Below, piece after piece: positions 38,946-48,170 of a DNA stretch of 64,000 nt. The stretch spans positions 1-64,000 of the forward strand of contig CAWCOF010000016.1 in the NCBI GenBank assembly GCA_963797005.1, in the 5' to 3' direction. The notes below the pieces were generated by a model. The model saw only the letters and a program-made list of their open reading frames with translations. It was not told where the DNA came from and did not search any database. How positions within the stretch are numbered: the first letter of the stretch is position 1; every line of letters starts with the position of its first letter. The translations under genes were made by a program, and so were the position numbers. The stretch is from AWTP1-13 sp963797005 (GTDB lineage Bacteria > Pseudomonadota > Alphaproteobacteria > Rhizobiales > Hyphomicrobiaceae).

Positions 38946-40481
38946 ATGGGGGAGCCTTCACCGCCGGCCATCTACCTTGCGATCTTTGCCGGGGCGCTGC
39001 TGCTCTACGCCTTCATCTGGTATGCGACGCGCTCGCTGCCGCGCATGGCCCAGATACTGGCGCGTCTCGCGCCACTGGCCCTCGTTATCCCGATCATGCT
39101 CTACCTGTCGGTGCTCGGCGCGCGCGTGCCGGAGTTTGCCGCCTCACCCCCGCCCTCCAGCGAGGCGATGAAGCCCGGCGGTGCCACACGCGGCCCAGCC
39201 GCTACCGAGCAGGCGCCGCAGGTAACGGAGCTTCCACCGGCTCCCCGAAGCCTGCCCAGGACGGGTGGGGCGCCGCCATCACCCCCCGCCGCGCAACCGT
39301 CTCCCGCTGAACCGCCCGCGCCTCCCGCCGGCCTGCCGTCCCCGCCTCCCGCCGCAGCGGCGCCGCCGGCGGCTTCAACGCCTCCCGCAAAGGACGATGG
39401 CGCGCGCAGCGCCGCGCCCGCCCCGGGCGCCGTATCGGCGCCGGAGGCCGGGTGGGACGTGGTGCCGGTCTTCTACGGCACGGACAGGGTGCGCAAGGAC
39501 GAGCCCAAGCGCATCTCCTACACCACCGCGCGCGCACACCGGCTGGAGCTCGGGCATGCCCTGGTAACGGTGCCCAGGTCGCACCAGGTGCCCAACATCG
39601 AGCGCCCCTTCGCCATCCGCATCCCCTACTTCCAGGTCACCGTCTACGAGCAGGCAGAAGACCCCAAGAAGCATTTCACGATCAAGGAACTGAAGACGCT
39701 CACGCGCGAGCAATTCCTTGCCATGGCGCGCGAGCGGATCGGGGCCAGCAGCGCCTTCAAGGACCAGGCCGTGGTGTTCGTGCACGGCTACAACACGGCC
39801 TTCGACTATGCGCTCTTCCGCACCGCGCAGATGGCCTACGACCTCAAGTTCGACGGCGCCTCGTTCCTCTACAGCTGGCCATCGGGCGGCGGGTTCCTCG
39901 GCTACGGCTACGACCGCGAGAGTGCCACCCAGGCCCAGTCCTATCTGAAGGAGTTCCTGGCGCTCGTGCTCCAGGAGACCGGCGCCAAGAGCGTCAGCGT
40001 GATCGCCCACAGCATGGGCAACCTGCCGCTGCTCAACGTGCTGCGCGAGCTTGGCCCCGCCCTGCCCCCGAGCGTGAAGCTCAACGAGGTCATCCTGGCC
40101 GCCCCCGATGTCGACCGCGACGTGTTCATCGGCCTTGCCGCCAACATCAAGCAGTACAGCCGCGGCGTCACCCTCTATTGCTCGGCCAACGACCTGGCGA
40201 TGGAGGCGGCGCGCCAGGTGGCCGGCGGCATTCCGCGCGCCGGCGACGTGCCTCCCGAGGGGCCCATACTGCTTGCGGGCATCGACACCATCGACATAAC
40301 GCAGACGAGCACGGACTATCTTGCGCTCAATCATTCGACCTATGCCGAGAAGGGCGCGCTGCTCAACGATATCGGCCTGCTTCTGCAGACGGGTGAGCGC
40401 CCGCCCGACCGCCGCGAGCCGATCCTGCAGCGCGTCAGCACGCCCAAAGGCGACTTCTGGCGCTTCCCGGCGCTGCGCTGA
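38946..40481 (+). CDS. Membrane-anchored alpha/beta hydrolase with DUF900 domain and proline-rich linker
   Basis: A 511-aa protein. Two membrane segments lie near residues 8-28 and 40-58. A low-complexity Pro/Ala linker runs from about 65 to 170 (PPAPPAGLPSPPPAAAAPP). A DUF900-type alpha/beta hydrolase follows (WDVVPVFYGTDRVRKDEPKR, AVVFVHGYNTAFDYALFRTA), with nucleophile Ser356 in VIAHSMGN and Asp in AAPDVDRDVFIG. GAGGAG lies 8 bases upstream of the ATG. The linker would hold the enzyme away from the membrane. The substrate is unknown. Confidence 0.87.
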   Translation: MGEPSPPAIYLAIFAGALLLYAFIWYATRSLPRMAQILARLAPLALVIPIMLYLSVLGARVPEFAASPPPSSEAMKPGGATRGPAATEQAPQVTELPPAPRSLPRTGGAPPSPPAAQPSPAEPPAPPAGLPSPPPAAAAPPAASTPPAKDDGARSAAPAPGAVSAPEAGWDVVPVFYGTDRVRKDEPKRISYTTARAHRLELGHALVTVPRSHQVPNIERPFAIRIPYFQVTVYEQAEDPKKHFTIKELKTLTREQFLAMARERIGASSAFKDQAVVFVHGYNTAFDYALFRTAQMAYDLKFDGASFLYSWPSGGGFLGYGYDRESATQAQSYLKEFLALVLQETGAKSVSVIAHSMGNLPLLNVLRELGPALPPSVKLNEVILAAPDVDRDVFIGLAANIKQYSRGVTLYCSANDLAMEAARQVAGGIPRAGDVPPEGPILLAGIDTIDITQTSTDYLALNHSTYAEKGALLNDIGLLLQTGERPPDRREPILQRVSTPKGDFWRFPALR

Positions 40482-40590
40482 CACCTGCCGGTACGCTCGA
40501 TATTCGGGATTTGCCCAAGCCCAGGGACGATCGGTTAACCGACCGTTGCCATAGTGCGGCCGGGACTGGCTTGGAGAGGGCTTTCCGGCA

Positions 40591-40980
40591 ATGCACGGTC
40601 GTTTCCGCATACTCGCGCTGGCGCTCGCCGTCGCGCTGACGATGTGCGTGTGCAAGGAACGCACAGCCTGGGCCGGCCAGCCGATGACGTTGGCTGAGGC
40701 CGGCACGGAAGGGTCGGAGGACGATGGTGCGGCCCCGGCCGAGGACAATCCGGAGCCGTCCGACGAGGGACAAGCTGCAGCAGAAGACGAGGGCCGCGAC
40801 CTTGGTGTGCCGCTGGGCCTGGGGGTCTCGCGCCGGCTCGATCCGTCCGATGTCGCGGACGATGGGCCTCGGGCGCCGCATCCCGCCGCCCTCGCCTACC
40901 CCGACCACGATGTCGTCGTCTGCGAGGCAGGCTGCGACAAGACCGCCGGCAGCATCGTCTACATGCAGAAGCGGCGGTAG
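40591..40980 (+). CDS. Small secreted protein of unknown function
   Basis: A 129-aa protein with a signal peptide (MHGRFRILALALAVALTMCV; cleavage likely after AWA at residue 28). An acidic low-complexity middle follows (DDGAAPAEDNPEPSDEGQAA), and then a conserved-looking end (YPDHDVVVCEAGCDKTAGSI) with two Cys five residues apart and the closing VYMQKRR. Such Cys-pair endings recur in small exported proteins of related bacteria. Function unknown. Confidence 0.7.
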   Translation: MHGRFRILALALAVALTMCVCKERTAWAGQPMTLAEAGTEGSEDDGAAPAEDNPEPSDEGQAAAEDEGRDLGVPLGLGVSRRLDPSDVADDGPRAPHPAALAYPDHDVVVCEAGCDKTAGSIVYMQKRR

Positions 40981-40996
40981 GCGGCCGAGCTGACGG

Positions 40997-41755
40997 TCAG
41001 GCCACGCGCGGGATCTTCGGGGCTGCCTTGGCCACCTCCGCTTCGAACACCTGGCCCGAGAGTGTCTTGTTGCGGCCCGACGCCAGATACAACGCGAGCG
41101 CGGCGATATCGGGCTCGCCGACCGTGCCGGGGCTTTCCGCCTGTGCCGCCGGCGGCGCAATCGCGTTGAAGCGGATCGCCTTGTCGGCCCATTCCTCGGC
41201 CTGGCCCCGCGTCATGGCGGCGAGTGCCGCCTTGGTGACCGCGGCCAGCGCGCGCGAAGCGCCTTCCGCCTCGGAGCCCAGGGTGGCGATGTTGACGATC
41301 ACGCCCTCGTTCCAGCTGATCGCCATGCGATTGGCGGCGACCTTGGAGAGCAGGCAGGGCAGCAGAAGCCGGGCTGCCACGATCCGCTCGATGTCGGCCG
41401 GGTCGGCCTGCGGGTCGACATCGGTGAGCCCCAGCGGGATCAGATTGACCACCGCGTCGAGCCCGCTGAAAGCTTGGGCTGCAGCCCGCGCGAACTGAAC
41501 CACGTCGTCGGTGGTGCGCTCGACCGGGCCGAATGCCTTGATCTCGAGCGCGTGCGGTGCGGCGATCTCGGCAATCGTCTGCATCTTCTCGCTCATCTCG
41601 TCGAACTGCAGGATGAGGCGGCACTTGTGCTCGGCGAACGCACGCACGATGTCGACGCCGCAACTCGAGGACAGGCCGGTAATGAGGACGCGCTTGCCCG
41701 CCAACTCGGGGTAGCAGGGGCTTGACCGGGTTCCCTCGATCGCGCTCATCAGCAT
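40997..41755 (-). CDS. SDR family oxidoreductase
   Basis: A 252-aa short-chain dehydrogenase-like protein. The cofactor motif appears as KRVLITGLSSSCGVDIVRAF, a variant of TGxxxGxG, and the late part has LALYLASGRNKTLSGQVFEA. The classical YxxxK is not clear: the region reads AASRALAAVTKAALAAMTRG, so Tyr is replaced although the Lys is kept. Activity may therefore be altered. The ATG at 41755 has GGAGGA 8 bases upstream. Confidence 0.82.
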   Translation of the reverse strand: MLMSAIEGTRSSPCYPELAGKRVLITGLSSSCGVDIVRAFAEHKCRLILQFDEMSEKMQTIAEIAAPHALEIKAFGPVERTTDDVVQFARAAAQAFSGLDAVVNLIPLGLTDVDPQADPADIERIVAARLLLPCLLSKVAANRMAISWNEGVIVNIATLGSEAEGASRALAAVTKAALAAMTRGQAEEWADKAIRFNAIAPPAAQAESPGTVGEPDIAALALYLASGRNKTLSGQVFEAEVAKAAPKIPRVA

Positions 41756-42056
41756 TTCGGGCTTCCTCCTGGAGACGCAGGACGTTCGGTTCTTGGGGCG
41801 ACTAGCTGCACACACCCGCATCTCGTGCCGATTCGCCTAATAAGAGCTAAATGCGCCCGCGATTTGGGTCAGGGTGCGCCGAAATCGGAGCGTCAACCCG
41901 GCAGGTGTGTGGCAGTACCGCGGCGCGGCCTCGCAAATCCCGGGCGCGCCCCATGCCGCAGGCTCGCCGCAGACCTGCGCGGGGCATGCTTGGAGCCGCG
42001 CGAGCCCCCTGCTAGAACACCCCCAACCCGACCCTCCAACCCCCGCGGAGACCGCC

Positions 42057-43385
42057 ATGGCGCCGCTCGACGTAAAGCCCAATGAGCTCGAGCCCTATTG
42101 GGTCCCATTCACCGCCAACCGCGCCTTCAAGAAGCGGCCGCGCCTCTTTGCGGGCGCAAAGGGGATGCACTATTTCAAGCCCGACGGCACCAAGGTCATC
42201 GACGCCACATCGGGCCTTTTCTGCGTCAACGCCGGCCATTGCCGCGAGCCGATCGTCAAGGCCATCCAGGAGATGGCGGCCAAGCTCGACTATGCGCCGG
42301 CCTTCCAGTACGGGCACCCCAAGGTGTTCGAGCTGGCGTCGCGGCTCTCCCTGCTGGCGCCCGGCTCCCTCGACTACGCGTTCTTCTCCAACTCGGGGTC
42401 CGAGGCCGTCGACACCGCGCTCAAGATCGCGCTCGCCTACCACAAGGCGAGGGGCGAGGGTGCGCGCACGCGGTTCATCGGACGCGAGCGCGGCTACCAC
42501 GGCATCGGCTTCGGCGGCATCTCGGTCGGCGGCATCGTCGCCAACCGCAAGCAGTTCGGCAACATGCTGGTGGGCGTCGATCATCTGCAGTCGACCTACA
42601 ATCGCGCCGAGCAGGCCTTCACCAAGGGCGAGCCCGCCTGGGGCGCGCATCTGGCCGACGAGCTGACGAGGCTCGTCAACCTGCACGACGCCTCAACAAT
42701 AGCCGCCGTCATCGTCGAGCCGGTGGCGGGCTCCACCGGCATCCTGGCGCCGCCCAAGGGCTACCTGCAGAAGCTCCGCGAGATCACCGCGCAGCACGGC
42801 ATCCTGCTGATCTTCGATGAGGTCATCACCGGCTTCGGGCGGCTCGGCCACTGCTTCGCCTCGGAGCGTTACGGCGTCGAGCCGGACATGATCACCTTCG
42901 CCAAGGGGATCACCAATGCCGCCGTGCCGATGGCGGGCGTGATGGCGTCGAAGACGATCTACGATGCCTTCATGACAGGGGCGGAGCACATGGTGGAGCT
43001 GTTCCACGGCTACACCTATTCCGGCCACCCGCTGGCCGCCGCCGCGGCTCTTGCCACGCTCGACATCTACAAGGACGAGGGTCTGTTCGAGCGCACCAAG
43101 AAGCTGGAGCCGATCTTTGCCGACGCCATGATGAGCCTGAAGGGGGAGCCCAACGTCGTCGACATCCGCACCGTCGGCCTGCTCTGCGGCATCGATCTGG
43201 AATCCATCCCCGGCAAGCCGGGCCTCAGAGGCTACGAGGCGACCGAGCGCATGTACCACGACCACGACATCTACGTGCGCGTGGCCATGGACACGCTGAT
43301 CGTGGCCCCGCCGCTGATCTCCACCGAGGCCGACATCGCCGAGATCCGCGATCGCATCGCCAAGGTGCTGAAGGCTGTGGCGTAA
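42057..43385 (+). CDS. Class III aminotransferase (omega-amino acid--pyruvate type)
   Basis: A 442-aa PLP-dependent aminotransferase of the beta-alanine/omega-amino acid:pyruvate group. It opens PNELEPYWVPFTANRAFKKR, which is typical of that group. The PLP phosphate cup is FFSNSGSEAVDTALKIALAY, the cofactor Asp lies in ILLIFDEVITGFGRLG, and Lys283 in MITFAKGITNAAVPMAGV forms the Schiff base. The sequence is complete. A 300-base leader separates it from the divergent SDR gene. Confidence 0.93.
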   Translation: MAPLDVKPNELEPYWVPFTANRAFKKRPRLFAGAKGMHYFKPDGTKVIDATSGLFCVNAGHCREPIVKAIQEMAAKLDYAPAFQYGHPKVFELASRLSLLAPGSLDYAFFSNSGSEAVDTALKIALAYHKARGEGARTRFIGRERGYHGIGFGGISVGGIVANRKQFGNMLVGVDHLQSTYNRAEQAFTKGEPAWGAHLADELTRLVNLHDASTIAAVIVEPVAGSTGILAPPKGYLQKLREITAQHGILLIFDEVITGFGRLGHCFASERYGVEPDMITFAKGITNAAVPMAGVMASKTIYDAFMTGAEHMVELFHGYTYSGHPLAAAAALATLDIYKDEGLFERTKKLEPIFADAMMSLKGEPNVVDIRTVGLLCGIDLESIPGKPGLRGYEATERMYHDHDIYVRVAMDTLIVAPPLISTEADIAEIRDRIAKVLKAVA

Positions 43386-43601
43386 CCTGGAAGCGAGCTT
43401 GCTCCTGCAATGAGACGGCGCCGTAGTGTGCCGATAGCGAAGCGTATTGCGCCGCCTTGCGCCACAGTGATCGGCGCAATAGGGCCGACACCGATCGCGC
43501 CCTGCGGGGAAAAGCTGTCGATAGATCGGCCCCGCGGGTTGCGCTTACAGCATGCCGTGCGAATGCTTTTCCCTTGCGAATCAATCGACCGGGCAGGGGC
43601 A

Positions 43602-45128
43602 ATGGCACGACAAATCGCAATCACTGACGAGGCTTCGATCAATCCGCGCTTCGCCGACGCCTTCGTCGTCTTCTCGGTGACGATGCTGTCGCTGGCCTTC
43701 GGGGCGTGGTTCCTGCTGCGCCTGGGGCTGACGCTCTGGTCCGGCATGGTGGCGGCGCTCGCGGTCTACTCGGCGCTGCTGGCGGTGCATCTGGTGGCGC
43801 GGCGCTCGCTGTTGGCGGGGGGCGACGGCGGCGAAGCCGACCTGGCATCGGCACATTGGTCGCGAGCGTCCGACCAGCGCGAGGCGCGGCCGCTCTCCGA
43901 GCCATACCCCGGCGACGGCTTCGGCCTGCGGCCGTCGAGGGAGCCGGCGCCTGCACCGGCGGCTGCCGCACCAACCGCAAGCGACGAGGCGGAGGAGACC
44001 GAGCCCGAGCATCTCCCGCGGGCCGCGCTGGAGGCCGCCCACGCAGAGCCCGAGATGAGCGTCGAGCTCATCCAGGACCTCATCAAGAAGCTTGCCGACG
44101 AGCTCAACGGCAAGCCGGCGGCCGGGCCCGCGGCCAAGCCCGAGCCCGCCAACGCCACCGAGGCCCTGATCGGCCAATCGGTTGCCGCCCTGCAGACGGC
44201 GGCCCGGACCATGCAGGAGTCTGCCAAGCGCGCGAGCACCGCCCCGGCGCCGGAAGCCCCGCCAGCGGACGCTGCGGCGGCCCCCGCTCAGCGCACGTGG
44301 TGGTCGGCGCTGCATCCCGGCAAGCACGACGACGGCGCCCCGCCGCCCAGCAGCGCGCCGCCGACCCTCGATCCGCAGATCGCGCGCATCGCCGAGGCCA
44401 TCGCCGCCGAGCGCATGGAGGTGCTGCTCGAGCCGATCCATGCGCTGGCCGAAGGACGCCCGCGCCATTTCGAGGTGAGCGTGCGGTTGCTGACCGCCGA
44501 TGGGGTGACGCTCGATCAGAGCGAGTTCCAGCGCGCGGCCAAGGGCTCCGGCCTGATGCCGCAGATCGATGCAGCGCGCATGATCCGCGCTGCGCGGGTG
44601 GCGCGCCGCCTGGGCGAGCGCGGGCGGCAGGGCTCGGTGCTGACGACGGTGACGGGCGAGGCGCTCACCGACGAGAGCTTTCTCGACGTCGCCGCGGTGC
44701 AGCCCGGCAGCGAAGGCCAGATGAGCCTGGTGCTGTCGTTCCCGCAGAGCGAGGTGCGTGCCTTCACGCCCGGCCACGCCGAGGTGCTCGGCACCCTGGC
44801 GGCGGGTGGCTTCGGTTTCGCGCTCGACGAGGTGACCGACCTCGACATGGACTTCGGCTCGCTCAAGGTGATGGGCTTCCAGTTCGTCAAGCTCGACGCC
44901 CCGGTATTCCTCGACGGTCTGCCGGCGGCGGGCGGCGGGCGCATCCCGGCCGCCGACATCTGCCGCTATCTGTCCGACTTCGGCCTCACGCTCGTGGTCG
45001 GGCGCATCGAGGACGACTGGCTGCTGGCGCGCATCCTCGGCTTCGGCGTTCTGTTCGGTAAGGGGACGCTGTTCGGCGGCCCGCGGCTGGTGAAGGAAGA
45101 GATCGCCTCGGGCAGCACGGCCGCTTGA
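43602..45128 (+). CDS. Membrane-anchored degenerate EAL-domain protein
   Basis: A 508-aa protein. Two membrane helices lie about residues 20-62 (FVVFSVTMLSLAFGAWFLLR and an Ala/Leu-rich second helix). A disordered Ala/Pro/Glu-rich linker runs from about 75 to 250, and an EAL-type domain from about 260 (RIAEAIAAERMEVLLEPIHA) to the end. The EAL signature is changed to EVSVRLL and the metal-binding Asp-Asp pair is not obvious, so c-di-GMP hydrolysis is unlikely. A receptor or scaffold role is more probable. The ATG at 43602 follows GGGCAGGGGC. Confidence 0.8.
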   Translation: MARQIAITDEASINPRFADAFVVFSVTMLSLAFGAWFLLRLGLTLWSGMVAALAVYSALLAVHLVARRSLLAGGDGGEADLASAHWSRASDQREARPLSEPYPGDGFGLRPSREPAPAPAAAAPTASDEAEETEPEHLPRAALEAAHAEPEMSVELIQDLIKKLADELNGKPAAGPAAKPEPANATEALIGQSVAALQTAARTMQESAKRASTAPAPEAPPADAAAAPAQRTWWSALHPGKHDDGAPPPSSAPPTLDPQIARIAEAIAAERMEVLLEPIHALAEGRPRHFEVSVRLLTADGVTLDQSEFQRAAKGSGLMPQIDAARMIRAARVARRLGERGRQGSVLTTVTGEALTDESFLDVAAVQPGSEGQMSLVLSFPQSEVRAFTPGHAEVLGTLAAGGFGFALDEVTDLDMDFGSLKVMGFQFVKLDAPVFLDGLPAAGGGRIPAADICRYLSDFGLTLVVGRIEDDWLLARILGFGVLFGKGTLFGGPRLVKEEIASGSTAA

Positions 45129-45162
45129 TTTGTCGGCTGCGCTCCGGCTAGGTGAGGCCGCA

Positions 45163-46017
45163 ATGACCAATGCGGCCATTCCCATCCTGTCCTCCGTTGC
45201 CGGTCTGGCGCCGGACTCGGACGCCTGGATCGTCGACATCTGGGGCGTGATGCACAATGGCGCACGGGCATATCAGCCAGCGTGCGAGGCGTGCGCCCGC
45301 TTTCGCGCTGGCGGCGGCGTCGTGGCGCTGCTCTCCAATGCCCCGCGGCCCTTCACCGATGTGGTGGTCCAGCTCGAGCGGCTTGGGGTTCCGGGCGAAG
45401 CCTATGACCTGGGCGTGACGTCGGGCGATGTGACCCGCGGCATGCTCGAGGCCTGGCGGGGCCGCGCGGTGCTGCACATCGGCCCCGAGCGCGACAACGG
45501 GCTGTTCGAGGGCCTCGAGGTACGTCTCGTCGCGGCTGAGGCGGCCGAGGTGGCGCTCTGCTCCGGCCTCTACGACGACACCACGGAAACGCCCGAGAAC
45601 TACGTGGACCTGTTCGATCGCCTGCTGGCACGGCGCGTGCCCATGATCTGCGCCAATCCGGATCTGGTGGTGGAGCGCGGCGACCGCCTCGTCTATTGCG
45701 CCGGCGCGTTGGCTGCAGCCTACGCGGCGCAGGGTGGCGAGGTCGCCTATGCCGGCAAGCCGCACGGGCCCATCTACGGGCGCACAATCGCCGCCATCGA
45801 GCGCCTCAAGGGCCATGCGGTGCCCAAGGAGCGCGTTCTGGCGATCGGCGACGGCATCGACACCGACTTGCGCGGCGCACATGGTGCGGGACTGCCCTCT
45901 TTGTTCATTGCCAGCGCCGTGCACGTGCCGGAGGGCCTCAACGCGGCAACGCTGGCCAAGCTGTTCGCGCATCGGTCCTTCGCGCCGATTGCCGCCATGC
46001 CGGCGCTTGCCTGGTAA
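45163..46017 (+). CDS. TIGR01459-type HAD superfamily hydrolase (class IIA)
   Basis: A 284-aa HAD phosphatase-like protein. Motif I is WIVDIWGVMHNGARAYQPAC (Asp-x-Trp), with VVALLSNAPRPFTDVVVQLE as motif II. The C2 cap is internal, AGKPHGPIYGRTIAAIERLK carries motif III, and LAIGDGIDTDLRGAHGAGLP motif IV. The second Asp of the usual DxD is Trp, as in the TIGR01459 group, so the reaction may differ from normal phosphatases. It lies 35 bases after the EAL protein gene. Confidence 0.88.
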   Translation: MTNAAIPILSSVAGLAPDSDAWIVDIWGVMHNGARAYQPACEACARFRAGGGVVALLSNAPRPFTDVVVQLERLGVPGEAYDLGVTSGDVTRGMLEAWRGRAVLHIGPERDNGLFEGLEVRLVAAEAAEVALCSGLYDDTTETPENYVDLFDRLLARRVPMICANPDLVVERGDRLVYCAGALAAAYAAQGGEVAYAGKPHGPIYGRTIAAIERLKGHAVPKERVLAIGDGIDTDLRGAHGAGLPSLFIASAVHVPEGLNAATLAKLFAHRSFAPIAAMPALAW

Positions 46018-46094
46018 GGGCGCTTCCCACGCTGCCACCCTTGTGCGAAGTCTTGACGCGCCGATTGCCGTGTATGTGTACGAAGGGGGAAAGC

Positions 46095-47042
46095 ATGTTT
46101 GTGTCGCGTATCCATCGGCGTGGCCTGCTCATCGGCTCGGTCTCCGTTGCCTTGGCAGGCAGTCTCCGCGGCGCCGCCGCGCAGCAAGCTCGGCAAAGCC
46201 CGCTCCGGCAGCTGCAAAATCTGGAAGAGCGCGCGCGAAGCGCCGGGGTTGCGGAGCCTCCCGGCGACACCGCCCGCCGCGCGCCTATGAGCCTGCAGGA
46301 GCAGGAGAGCTATAGGGAGATGATGCCGCGGCTGGTCGATCTCATCGACCGGGTCGACACGAGCCGCGCCGCCTCCGATGTCGCCGACGAGGCCGCCGAG
46401 CTCCTGGGCCGCATCCATCGCGCCGAGCGCAGTCGGGCGCCCCTGCTGGATACCGAGGGCCGGGCCCGGCCGCCCTCCTTCGAGGCCATCAAGGCCGAAT
46501 ACCGCAAGCTGTTCGAGACGTGCGTGATCCAGTCCAAGTATCAGTACGGGGTGAACCAGAACGTCACGTTTTTGCAAAGGTACCGGCCGCGCTACGAGAA
46601 GGTCGCCCAGCCGCTCGGCATCCCGTGGCACTTCATCGGCATCTGTCACGCGATGGAGGGGGGCTTCAATTTCCGCACCCACCTGCACAACGGTGATCCC
46701 CTCACCGCGCGCACGGTGCAGGTGCCAGCCGGCCGGCCCACGCTCTGGAATCCCCCCAGCGACTGGGAGAGCAGCGCCAGCGACGCGATGGTCTATGAGA
46801 AGTTCGGCGGGCAGGAGGACTGGGGTCTGGAGCGAACGCTCTACAGGTGGGAGCAGTACAACGGCTGGGGCTACCGCGGCCACCGCATCAACTCGCCCTA
46901 CCTGTGGAGCTTCAGCAACCAGTACACGAAGGGCAAGTACGTGCACGACGGCAAGTGGAGTTCCGATGCCGTCTCGCAGCAATGCGGGGCGGTGACGATG
47001 CTCATCGGGCTGGTCGCCTCGGGCGACGTCGAGAAGCTTTGA
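46095..47042 (+). CDS. Tat-exported lysozyme-like cell-wall protein
   Basis: A 315-aa protein. The N-terminus has a twin-arginine signal (RIHRRGLLIGSVSVALAGSL; cleavage near AAAQ). A helical stretch follows (about 40-150). The C-terminal domain (about 150-315) carries WHFIGICHAMEGGFNFRTHL followed by HNGDPLTARTVQVPAGRP, then YNGWGYRGHRINSPYLWSFS and KYVHDGKWS. These are hallmarks of a lysozyme-like family also seen in phage and peptidoglycan-hydrolase proteins, with Glu of HAMEGG the likely catalytic acid. An alternative upstream start would add a few residues before the signal. Substrate peptidoglycan is inferred. Confidence 0.78.
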   Translation: MFVSRIHRRGLLIGSVSVALAGSLRGAAAQQARQSPLRQLQNLEERARSAGVAEPPGDTARRAPMSLQEQESYREMMPRLVDLIDRVDTSRAASDVADEAAELLGRIHRAERSRAPLLDTEGRARPPSFEAIKAEYRKLFETCVIQSKYQYGVNQNVTFLQRYRPRYEKVAQPLGIPWHFIGICHAMEGGFNFRTHLHNGDPLTARTVQVPAGRPTLWNPPSDWESSASDAMVYEKFGGQEDWGLERTLYRWEQYNGWGYRGHRINSPYLWSFSNQYTKGKYVHDGKWSSDAVSQQCGAVTMLIGLVASGDVEKL

Positions 47043-47240
47043 GCTTTGTTGGGGAGCAGTGCTCGGGCGCCGGGCCAGGGTGCACCCTCAATCTTGCTGT
47101 CGCCGGAGGCTCCCGCCGGGGGGGCCAGGTTCTGCGCCGGGCCGGGGAGCCCGGGCGGAACGGCCCGGCTCACGGCGGCTTGCCTCCCCACTGGTTTGCC
47201 GATATACGAGCCCATCCGCAAAAAGGCGCTATCGGGATCA

Positions 47241-47315
47241 GGGCGCGTAGCTCAGCGGTAGAGCACTACCTTGACATGGTAGGGGTCACAGGTTCGATCC
47301 CTGTCGCGCCCACCA
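47241..47315 (+). tRNA. tRNA-Val (anticodon GAC)
   Basis: A full cloverleaf is visible. The acceptor stem GGGCGCG pairs with CGCGCCC, the D-arm is GCTCAGCGGTAGAGC, the anticodon arm is CTACC-TTGACAT-GGTAG with anticodon GAC, the variable loop GGGTC, and the T-arm ACAGG-TTCGATC-CCTGT. The CCA end is encoded (47313-47315). Confidence 0.97.
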
Positions 47316-47344
47316 TCTTTACCAGTTCGGCAAAGGCGTTGGCC

Positions 47345-47470
47345 ATGAAGGTCAGGAATTCCTTGAAGTCGCTGCGCTCGCGACATCGCAACAATCGCGT
47401 CGTGCGCCGCAAGGGCCGCGTCTACGTCATCAACAAGACCAATCGCCGTTTCAAGGCCCGGCAGGGCTGA
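47345..47470 (+). CDS. rpmJ: 50S ribosomal protein L36 (zinc-free form)
   Basis: A 41-aa basic protein (MKVRNSLKSLRSRHRNNRVV...INKTNRRFKARQG). It matches the alphaproteobacterial L36 that lacks the Cys/His zinc ribbon. It starts 30 bases after the tRNA-Val and may be cotranscribed with it. Confidence 0.93.
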   Translation: MKVRNSLKSLRSRHRNNRVVRRKGRVYVINKTNRRFKARQG

Positions 47471-47522
47471 GCACGGCGGTCCGGCTTTGACGGCCGCAAT
47501 GCTGCCCGGCTATGCTGGCAGC

Positions 47523-48170
47523 ATGCTCGTGATGCCGATTCGCACATCCCTCGCCAGCATCATCGCGGTCACCCTGGCCGTTCTGGTCGGCGCGCCTGCC
47601 GCCGCCGTCTGGCCTCGGGCGGCGGAAGCCGCCAGCCCACGCTCGACCCTGCCGAAGACGCCGGCGGAGCGGGAAAAGACCCTCTCGGATCTCTACGCGC
47701 TGCTGGCCACCGCCGACGGGGAGGACAGCGCCAAAGCCATTGCCGACGCGATCGAGCGCATCTGGCAGCACTCGGGCAGTCCCACGATCGATGTGCTGAT
47801 GGAGCGGTCGACCAAGGCGTTGGGGGCGAAGAACAACGATCTTGCGCTGAAGCTGCTCGACTTTGCCGTCGAGCTGGCGCCGGACTTCGCCGAGGCATGG
47901 AATCGCCGCGCCTACGTGTATTTCCTCAAGAACGACTTCGGGCGCGCGATGGGTGACCTGCGCCGTACGCTGGCGCTCGATCCCAACCACTTCAAGGCGC
48001 TCGAAGGTCTGGCGCAGATCCTGCGCGAGGCCGGGCAGAAGAAAGGCGCGCTGCAGGCCTTCAAGAAGCTGCTCGAGGTGCATCCCTATTGGGCGGGTGC
48101 CGAGCAGGCCGTCGAGGAGCTCGAGCGCGAGGTCGAGGGCCAAGGGATTCCTGATTTGACCTGGATTTGA
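47523..48170 (+). CDS. Exported TPR-repeat protein
   Basis: A 215-aa protein. A signal or membrane anchor (SLASIIAVTLAVLVGAPAAA) is followed by about three tetratricopeptide repeats (LALKLLDFAVELAPDFAEAW, YFLKNDFGRAMGDLRRTLAL, and GQKKGALQAFKKLLEVHPYW). Such proteins serve as periplasmic scaffolds. The ATG at 47523 is chosen; another at 47499 is possible. Its stop codon is the second of three TGA triplets in an 11-bp tandem repeat. Confidence 0.82.
   Translation: MLVMPIRTSLASIIAVTLAVLVGAPAAAVWPRAAEAASPRSTLPKTPAEREKTLSDLYALLATADGEDSAKAIADAIERIWQHSGSPTIDVLMERSTKALGAKNNDLALKLLDFAVELAPDFAEAWNRRAYVYFLKNDFGRAMGDLRRTLALDPNHFKALEGLAQILREAGQKKGALQAFKKLLEVHPYWAGAEQAVEELEREVEGQGIPDLTWI

Noticed and set aside
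43581..45257. A 558-codon open frame antisense to the EAL protein gene
   Set aside because: Low-complexity Arg/Ala/His composition with no domain. It mirrors the GC-rich codon pattern of the true gene.
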